Source: Patescibacteria group bacterium
GTDB lineage: Bacteria; Patescibacteriota; Minisyncoccia; Phycocordibacterales; JANLHH01
Reading direction: 5' to 3'
Length of the DNA: 9,680 nt
Assembly: GCA_024654605.1 (NCBI GenBank)
Contig: JANLHH010000113.1
Coordinates: forward strand, 1-9,680
A program made the position numbers and the translations under genes. Shown here piece after piece: positions 5,927-9,680 of the stretch; positions within the stretch are counted from its first letter, which is position 1, and each line of letters opens with the position of its first letter. The notes under the pieces were generated by a model. That model did no database searches and had not been told where the DNA came from. It worked only from the letters and a program-made list of their open reading frames with translations.

Positions 5927-6982
5927 TTATCCGAGCAATGCGAGTATGAGACCCATGCCGGCAAAGACGACACTTATGACCCAAAATCTCATGGTAACTT
6001 TGTACCCCGGCCAGCCAAGCGCCTCAAAATGATGGTGTACCGGCGCGACCAGAAAAACTTTTTTTCCATTCCGATATTTCTTTGAAAGCTGTTGGATAAT
6101 AACTGAACCGGAAGCGACAAAAAGAGGAAACGCAATAATGGGAAGCACGGCAACCGCTTTGGTCAAAAACGCCACGACAGCTATGGTTGTAGTTAATCCC
6201 AGTACGCCGGTTTCTGTCATATAGAAACGCGCGGGCGGTATATTGAACCACAAGAAAGCCAAAATACCGCCGACAATCACCGCGCAAAAGGCCGCGAGGT
6301 CTATTTGATTTTGAAAAAATGCGATACCTCCGTAAGCAGCGAAGATTGATGCCATCACACCCCCCGCAAGGCCATCTATGCCGTCAATAACACCTCCGGA
6401 AAATAGCGCGAGCATAACCACCATGAAGAACGGAATGAAATAAATACCGAGATTCCATTCACCATTGAAAGGAATGGCAATACTGGATACGTCGAGCTTA
6501 AAGTAAAACCACCATGCGCCGATCAATCCTATGAGTAGTACGGTGACAATACGCACTGAGAGCGGAATACCTCCCGCAATATACCCTCCCCTTCCGTAAA
6601 TAACCAACACATCATCAATAAGACCAATCAAAGACGCAACAATGAGCGTGAAGAGCGGAAGCCATGTTTGATTTCTGCTCAAAAAATCCAGCTTCTCCGT
6701 TACTTCAGTGGGATATATTTGCGATATGATCCAAATAGCGAGGATAGTAAGGAGAACACTCATCCAAATAATGATCCCTCCCATACGCGGAGTCCCCACC
6801 TCTTTTTCCTTATGCAGTTTATTAAAAATTGGCGTAGTGCCACCGCCAAGTCCTTCATTTCGAGCCTTTTTCTTCCACATTTTGTACTTGTAGAGATAGT
6901 GCGTCAGCATCGGTGTAATGGCAATACCGATAAAGAACGCAAGCGCCGATGGGGCAAGGACTTTTACAACGTCTATGATCAT
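5927..6982 (-). CDS. mraY: Phospho-N-acetylmuramoyl-pentapeptide transferase MraY
   Basis: MraY moves phospho-MurNAc-pentapeptide from UDP to undecaprenyl phosphate, forming lipid I, the first membrane step of peptidoglycan synthesis. The protein has 351 residues and about ten membrane helices. Family motifs in order are KEKEVGTPRMGGI (58-70), GLIDD (D123, D124), SGGVIDGIDGLAGG (195-208), ARFYMTETGVLGL (251-263) and PVHHHFE (314-320). The third acidic metal or catalytic site, normally Asp in a GDxG motif, is Glu257 here. I recall similar Glu versions in other Parcubacteria, so it is probably functional. It is the first gene of its operon: an upstream terminator and a TATAAT box lie just before it, and the predicted transcript has almost no leader. 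In most dcw clusters murD lies between mraY and ftsW; here it is absent. Confidence 0.97.
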   Translation of the reverse strand: MIIDVVKVLAPSALAFFIGIAITPMLTHYLYKYKMWKKKARNEGLGGGTTPIFNKLHKEKEVGTPRMGGIIIWMSVLLTILAIWIISQIYPTEVTEKLDFLSRNQTWLPLFTLIVASLIGLIDDVLVIYGRGGYIAGGIPLSVRIVTVLLIGLIGAWWFYFKLDVSSIAIPFNGEWNLGIYFIPFFMVVMLALFSGGVIDGIDGLAGGVMASIFAAYGGIAFFQNQIDLAAFCAVIVGGILAFLWFNIPPARFYMTETGVLGLTTTIAVVAFLTKAVAVLPIIAFPLFVASGSVIIQQLSKKYRNGKKVFLVAPVHHHFEALGWPGYKVTMRFWVISVVFAGMGLILALLG

Positions 6983-6992
6983 AATTGCAACA

Positions 6993-6998
6993 ATTATA
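6993..6998 (-). promoter_or_regulatory. -10 box of the mraY operon promoter, near-leaderless
   Basis: A perfect TATAAT reads on the minus strand at 6998-6993, outside any gene and directly after the terminator of the preceding gene. The expected transcription start, about 7 nt downstream, lies about 4 nt before the mraY ATG, so no ribosome site could be carried. No good -35 is present; the T-rich hexamers at the right spacing overlap the terminator tract, and TTGAGT at 7014-7009 is too close (10 nt). Confidence 0.55.
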
Positions 6999-7009
6999 CA
7001 GGAAAGAGA

Positions 7010-7053
7010 CTCAAAAGAAAAAGGCAGGACTCCGTGTGGAATACCTGCCTTTT
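7010..7053 (-). terminator. Rho-independent terminator after the 101-residue gene
   Basis: On the minus strand a 10-bp perfect stem (AAAAGGCAGG at 7053-7044, CCTGCCTTTT at 7028-7019) encloses a 15-nt loop. The loop can form an inner TCC/GGA stem. The stem is followed by a T-rich tail (TTTTTCTTTT). It begins 9 nt after the stop of the upstream small gene and separates that gene from the mraY operon. Confidence 0.9.
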
Positions 7054-7061
7054 AAGAACTC

Positions 7062-7367
7062 TCAATGATAAGCGCCTAAACGATCCACCAAATGAAGATA
7101 ATATCGGGGATGACCGCCGTCCTCCCATCCGCTGTCATTAGCAAGACGCATGAATAATCTTGGTGCGGACTCATCCTCAAAAAGAATGATTATCGAGTGC
7201 CCATTCCTGAACGAATCCGCCAGCCTAAACGGATACTCTTCTTTCAATACGGGAAGTTTGATTGAATCATAAGGGGAGACGATACATTGGTTGCGTTCTT
7301 TGACGAAACAATGGAACATACCCATAGGATCTTTCACGCGCGCGACAAAGATTGTTTTCCCACTCAT
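7062..7367 (-). CDS. Unrecognised 101-residue protein, single-gene unit
   Basis: I do not recognise this family. The start is ATG 7365-7367, since GGAGGA (7375-7380) lies 7-8 nt before it; a longer reading from TTG at 7380-7382 would run through the ribosome site. The protein is soluble, with no signal peptide or membrane helix. It begins with a strand-like MSGKTIFVARV, has hydrophobic strands around HSIIILFED and RLFMRLAN, and ends HPRYYLHLVDRLGAYH with several His and Tyr. An alpha/beta or beta-rich small domain is plausible. It differs from its neighbours in three ways: a strong Shine-Dalgarno site, a TGA stop where the other genes use TAA or TAG, and its own promoter and terminator. These traits could mean recent arrival, or a gene that needs high independent expression. 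Confidence 0.8.
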   Translation of the reverse strand: MSGKTIFVARVKDPMGMFHCFVKERNQCIVSPYDSIKLPVLKEEYPFRLADSFRNGHSIIILFEDESAPRLFMRLANDSGWEDGGHPRYYLHLVDRLGAYH

Positions 7368-7374
7368 GAGGGAT

Positions 7375-7380
7375 TCCTCC
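7375..7380 (-). promoter_or_regulatory. Strong Shine-Dalgarno site deciding the start at 7367
   Basis: GGAGGA reads on the minus strand at 7380-7375, 7 nt before ATG 7367-7365. It is the only near-perfect ribosome site I see in the window and fixes the start of the 101-residue gene, excluding the upstream TTG. Confidence 0.88.
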
Positions 7381-7408
7381 AAAAGTATGCCGGGATGTGC
7401 CTTTTTAA

Positions 7409-7437
7409 ACTATATATTAAATTTTCGCGTTCGCCAA
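7409..7437 (-). promoter_or_regulatory. Sigma-70-type promoter of the 101-residue gene
   Basis: On the minus strand TTGGCG (7437-7432, 4 of 6 to TTGACA) and TATAGT (7414-7409, 5 of 6 to TATAAT) are spaced by exactly 17 nt. The predicted start near 7402 gives a leader of about 35 nt that contains the GGAGGA site. The -35 box lies 9 nt after the stop of the carboxypeptidase gene, and I see no terminator between, so read-through from upstream may add to expression. Confidence 0.65.
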
Positions 7438-7446
7438 TATGGAAGA

Positions 7447-8382
7447 TTATTTGATCGCTTCCAGTGAGGTCAGAATAAGTTTTTCCATATCATTGAATCT
7501 ACCGTCTACTGTTGACCCTAGCACGGCAATCACTATGGTTCGCGTAGGACCCGCTTCAAACGCCACCACAAGATTCCCCCCGGCCAATTCAGTAAATCCT
7601 GTCTTTGAAGCCAGTATTCCGGGAATACTGCCGACTATATCATTGGTATTGCTCGCGACATGAGCGACAGAGAGCGAGCTGATACGCAGTGCGCTTTCGG
7701 TCGTTGCTTCCAACAGCTCGGGGTAGTGATCCAAGACATAAGCAAAAAGAAGTGCCATGTCTTTGGCGGATCCATACGCGCCTGAAGTGCTACTGTTTAC
7801 ATCAAGTCCGCTCTCGTTGAGGAAATAGGTTTGCTGGAGTCCTACGGAACGCGCTTTGTCGTTCATCTGCCGCACAAAGGATTCTTCAGGCAAGGTACCT
7901 TCGTCTTGTGACACAAGACTCCCCAGAGAGGCTAGAGCGCGGGCGCCGTCATTTGAAGAAGAGACAAGAGTGAAATCTATAATGTCTTTAAGGCGCCATC
8001 GTTCCCCTATCAAAAGTCCGCTATCGCCCTCAGTCTCAATCGCGCTGCTATCAATAGTGATGAGCATTCCTTCCGGAGAAAGTTCTTTGGCAATAAGCGC
8101 CGTCATGATCTTGGTAAGCGACGCCAAGGGGAATTGTGTTTCTTCATTTTTCGCATATAAAACGGCGTTTTCATTGACGTCATACACAAAGAATGCTTTG
8201 CCTTGCAGGAAAAGATTTTGAAACGGGTCTTCTCTTTCCTTTTCCATTCCAATGATTCCGGCTGCCGTAGTATCTTCCGAAACAGTGAAGACGCTTAAAA
8301 AATGAGGTAGCGTGAACAGCACCGTAAAAAGAAATAGCGCGCTCACATAGGTTCCTATATTTTTTATATCAAAAATTTTCAT
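7447..8382 (-). CDS. D-alanyl-D-alanine carboxypeptidase (peptidase S11, low-molecular-weight PBP)
   Basis: This enzyme removes the terminal D-Ala from peptidoglycan pentapeptides outside the membrane. I chose ATG 8380-8382 (311 residues). A longer reading from 8421 overlaps scpB by 25 nt and puts 13 polar residues before the membrane segment. Residues about 10-32 form a hydrophobic signal or anchor. The serine-enzyme motifs are complete: SLTK (S88, K91), SSN (142-144) and KTG (260-262) in SKTGFTELAGGNLV. The protein ends soon after the penicillin-binding domain and lacks the C-terminal beta domain and amphipathic anchor of E. coli PBP5, so the N-terminal helix is the likely membrane tie. It lies 14 nt after scpB. 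The scpA-scpB-carboxypeptidase order recalls the B. subtilis scpAB-dacB region. The family call is firm; the exact dac name is not. Confidence 0.93.
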   Translation of the reverse strand: MKIFDIKNIGTYVSALFLFTVLFTLPHFLSVFTVSEDTTAAGIIGMEKEREDPFQNLFLQGKAFFVYDVNENAVLYAKNEETQFPLASLTKIMTALIAKELSPEGMLITIDSSAIETEGDSGLLIGERWRLKDIIDFTLVSSSNDGARALASLGSLVSQDEGTLPEESFVRQMNDKARSVGLQQTYFLNESGLDVNSSTSGAYGSAKDMALLFAYVLDHYPELLEATTESALRISSLSVAHVASNTNDIVGSIPGILASKTGFTELAGGNLVVAFEAGPTRTIVIAVLGSTVDGRFNDMEKLILTSLEAIK

Positions 8383-8396
8383 TGAGGTACTGCACT

Positions 8397-9014
8397 CTAC
8401 TCTGTTCGTTCCCCTGCCCATTCGGAAGTATCCTCTTGCTCTTGTGCTTCTTCGGCCGCCGTTTCTCCATCTTCTACGCCCTTTTCCGAATCTCTTGCTT
8501 CAAATCCTTCTATTTCCCGTTTAACATCCTCATATTCCGGCAACGCGCGCGCCTCCGTAACCCCCAAATAGGAGAGAAGTTCAAAAGTTGGCCTGTAGAG
8601 GAAACTACGTTGATCATTTGGATTTTGCTCCTTCTCAACAAGTCCGCGAATCATGAGGTTGCGTACGACAAAGGCAGAGTTTACACCGCGCACATAGTCT
8701 ATCTTGCTTCGTGGAACAGGACCAAGATACAGAACAATAGCTAATGTTTCTATTCCTGCTTTCCCCAGATCTTTATGAAGATCGCTTTTAATCATTCCTT
8801 CAATAAGACCGGATATTTCTGGTGCAGTTGCCAGCATCACCTCTCCGTCTTTCTTCAGGAGTCGCAAACCGCCTACTGCTATACGCTCTTCAAGTACCAA
8901 AAGCGCAGAAGTAATTTCCTCATCACTTGCCTTAAGAAGGACACCAAGATCCTTAAGAGAGACTGGCTCTCCTTTAAAAAATAATATTGCTTCTATGCGG
9001 GCGTCCAAATTCAT
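8397..9014 (-). CDS. scpB: Segregation and condensation protein ScpB
   Basis: ScpB dimers bind the kleisin ScpA and the SMC ATPase to compact and separate chromosomes. The protein has 205 residues with two winged-helix regions. The N-terminal one begins RIEAILFFKGEPVSLKDL. The second holds the signature LAIVLYLGPVPRSKIDYVRGVNS (91-113), a variant of the family LAIIAY.QPITR..I..IRGV. It continues with RGLVE, a Y-R-P-T-F-E-L-L-S-Y-L-G stretch (the TT..FL..FGL equivalent) and an LPEY end. After about residue 163 the tail is strongly acidic (many Glu and Asp), probably disordered. The start at 9012-9014 lies 17 nt after scpA, with no clear Shine-Dalgarno site, and the gene ends in TAG. Confidence 0.93.
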   Translation of the reverse strand: MNLDARIEAILFFKGEPVSLKDLGVLLKASDEEITSALLVLEERIAVGGLRLLKKDGEVMLATAPEISGLIEGMIKSDLHKDLGKAGIETLAIVLYLGPVPRSKIDYVRGVNSAFVVRNLMIRGLVEKEQNPNDQRSFLYRPTFELLSYLGVTEARALPEYEDVKREIEGFEARDSEKGVEDGETAAEEAQEQEDTSEWAGERTE

Positions 9015-9031
9015 ATCTATCTATTGGTGCA

Positions 9032-9680
9032 TTAGTTATACATCGGTACGCCGACGTTGCGCGACTCCATATTAATATCAGTAAAATTTTTTTCTTGTCT
9101 TACGCTTATCGCGCCCTGCTTCACCAGCTCAAGCATCGCCAAGAAACTTACGATGACATGGGCCCTCTCTTTCTTCCCCGTCCCGGAAAATTCCCGAAAG
9201 CTCATGCTTATACTTGCAGTGATACGCTGTGTTAATTTGTCCATGACCTCCTCTAGACTGATAATCTTTCTCACTACCGTCTTCTCAATGACTTCCTTTA
9301 CGGGTAGTGATGCCAATACTTTCTTTATCGCCGATAAGAGACTTCCCGCGGAAGTCATCTCGTCGGGAGAGAAAACGGGAGTAATATGCTTTGATGGCAT
9401 CTTGGCAAAGATTATATTTTTACCAAAGCGGCTCTTCACATGCTGACTAAGCCCACGCACTCGCTTGTATACGCGTAAACGCTCTTCCAGATCCTCAATA
9501 TCCCCTTTTTCTTCTTCCGTAAGCGTCAGGGCGGGTAAAAGTGATTTTGACTTGATAAGCACCAAAGTGGAAGCAACCAAAAGAAAATGTGCCGTATCCT
9601 TCACCGGCAGATCCTCAAATGCACGGATGTGCGCCAAGAAATCATCCGCGACGACCGCAAGCGAAATATCATTGATAAAA
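9032..9680 (-). CDS. scpA: Segregation and condensation protein ScpA (5' end beyond the window)
   Basis: ScpA is the kleisin that bridges SMC heads and recruits ScpB. The frame stays open to the right edge, so the true start is outside; 215 residues are visible of an expected 235-260. A shorter reading from TTG at 9635-9637 would cut inside the conserved N-terminal region. The visible part begins with IND-ISLAVVADDFLAHIRAFE, matching the family ISLAEVTDQYLAYL stretch, followed by LLVASTLVLIKSKSLLP (the MAATLLEIKSRMLLP block). A charged middle region follows, then the C-terminal winged helix VIVSFLAMLELVKQGAISVRQEKNFTDI, which contacts SMC. The missing part should carry the GPLDLLL motif. It is followed by scpB 17 nt later in the usual order. 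Confidence 0.93.
   Translation of the reverse strand, partial: FINDISLAVVADDFLAHIRAFEDLPVKDTAHFLLVASTLVLIKSKSLLPALTLTEEEKGDIEDLEERLRVYKRVRGLSQHVKSRFGKNIIFAKMPSKHITPVFSPDEMTSAGSLLSAIKKVLASLPVKEVIEKTVVRKIISLEEVMDKLTQRITASISMSFREFSGTGKKERAHVIVSFLAMLELVKQGAISVRQEKNFTDINMESRNVGVPMYN

Noticed and set aside
6668..7141. 157-codon plus-strand frame
   Set aside because: It lies antisense to mraY, crosses a terminator and enters the small minus-strand gene. It is a shadow of real minus-strand coding.
7368..7382. TTG start giving a 106-residue version of the unknown gene
   Set aside because: That start would put the GGAGGA ribosome site inside the coding region; the ATG at 7365-7367 is ideally spaced from it.
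8383..8421. Longer N-terminus for the carboxypeptidase
   Set aside because: It overlaps scpB and adds 13 polar residues before the signal segment; the ATG at 8380-8382 gives a normal signal-type start.
8382..8744. 120-codon plus-strand frame across the scpB/carboxypeptidase junction
   Set aside because: It is antisense to two recognised genes, with Phe/Cys-rich low-quality composition typical of shadow frames.
1..9680. CRISPR array, tRNA, rRNA, toxin-antitoxin or defence genes
   Set aside because: I looked on both strands and saw no regularly spaced repeats, tRNA T-loops, rRNA-like stretches or known defence or toxin motifs.

Overview
The window looks like a chromosome segment from a candidate phyla radiation (Patescibacteria, probably Parcubacteria) genome. 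This placement is an inference from protein style: compact genes, few Shine-Dalgarno sites, a 109-residue membrane protein of a kind I associate with that group, and an MraY with 'MTETG' where most bacteria have a 'MGDxG'-type motif. No 16S gene or other direct marker is present. In-frame TGA is absent from all long genes and TGA ends one small gene, so the code is the standard bacterial one, which argues against the TGA-recoding CPR lineages.

Layout. At the left edge (1-129, plus strand) lies the C-terminus of a protein that may be a lysozyme or lytic-transglycosylase-like domain. A strong, probably bidirectional terminator follows. Next comes about 465 bp (184-648) with no convincing gene, but with short direct repeats (TGTCGCAC three times, 12-bp extensions twice), a duplicated imperfect palindrome and hairpins. 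Every recognised gene from 649 to the right edge is on the minus strand.

Reading in the minus direction from the right edge, scpA (cut by the window end), scpB and an S11 D-Ala-D-Ala carboxypeptidase form one tight run. Then comes a stand-alone 101-residue unknown gene with its own promoter, a strong ribosome site and a terminator. A new transcription unit begins at a TATAAT box only 11 nt before the mraY start and runs mraY - ftsW - murG - gltX - M23 peptidase with coiled coil - small membrane protein. Gaps in this run are 7 to 51 nt.

How the genes work together. MraY makes lipid I, MurG makes lipid II, and FtsW (SEDS family) polymerises lipid II. The S11 carboxypeptidase trims pentapeptides, and the LytM/M23 protein either cuts peptidoglycan or helps others cut it. 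This is a reduced dcw-type cell-wall and division cluster lacking murD, murC and ftsQAZ, with gltX inserted as a housekeeping passenger. ScpA and ScpB are the non-SMC subunits of the chromosome-condensing complex.

I see no clear sign of a new defence, mobile or biosynthetic system. The points most worth checking are the repeat-rich gap at the left, the orphan 101-residue gene, the GluRS lacking its usual zinc/SWIM-like segment, and the near-leaderless mraY promoter.
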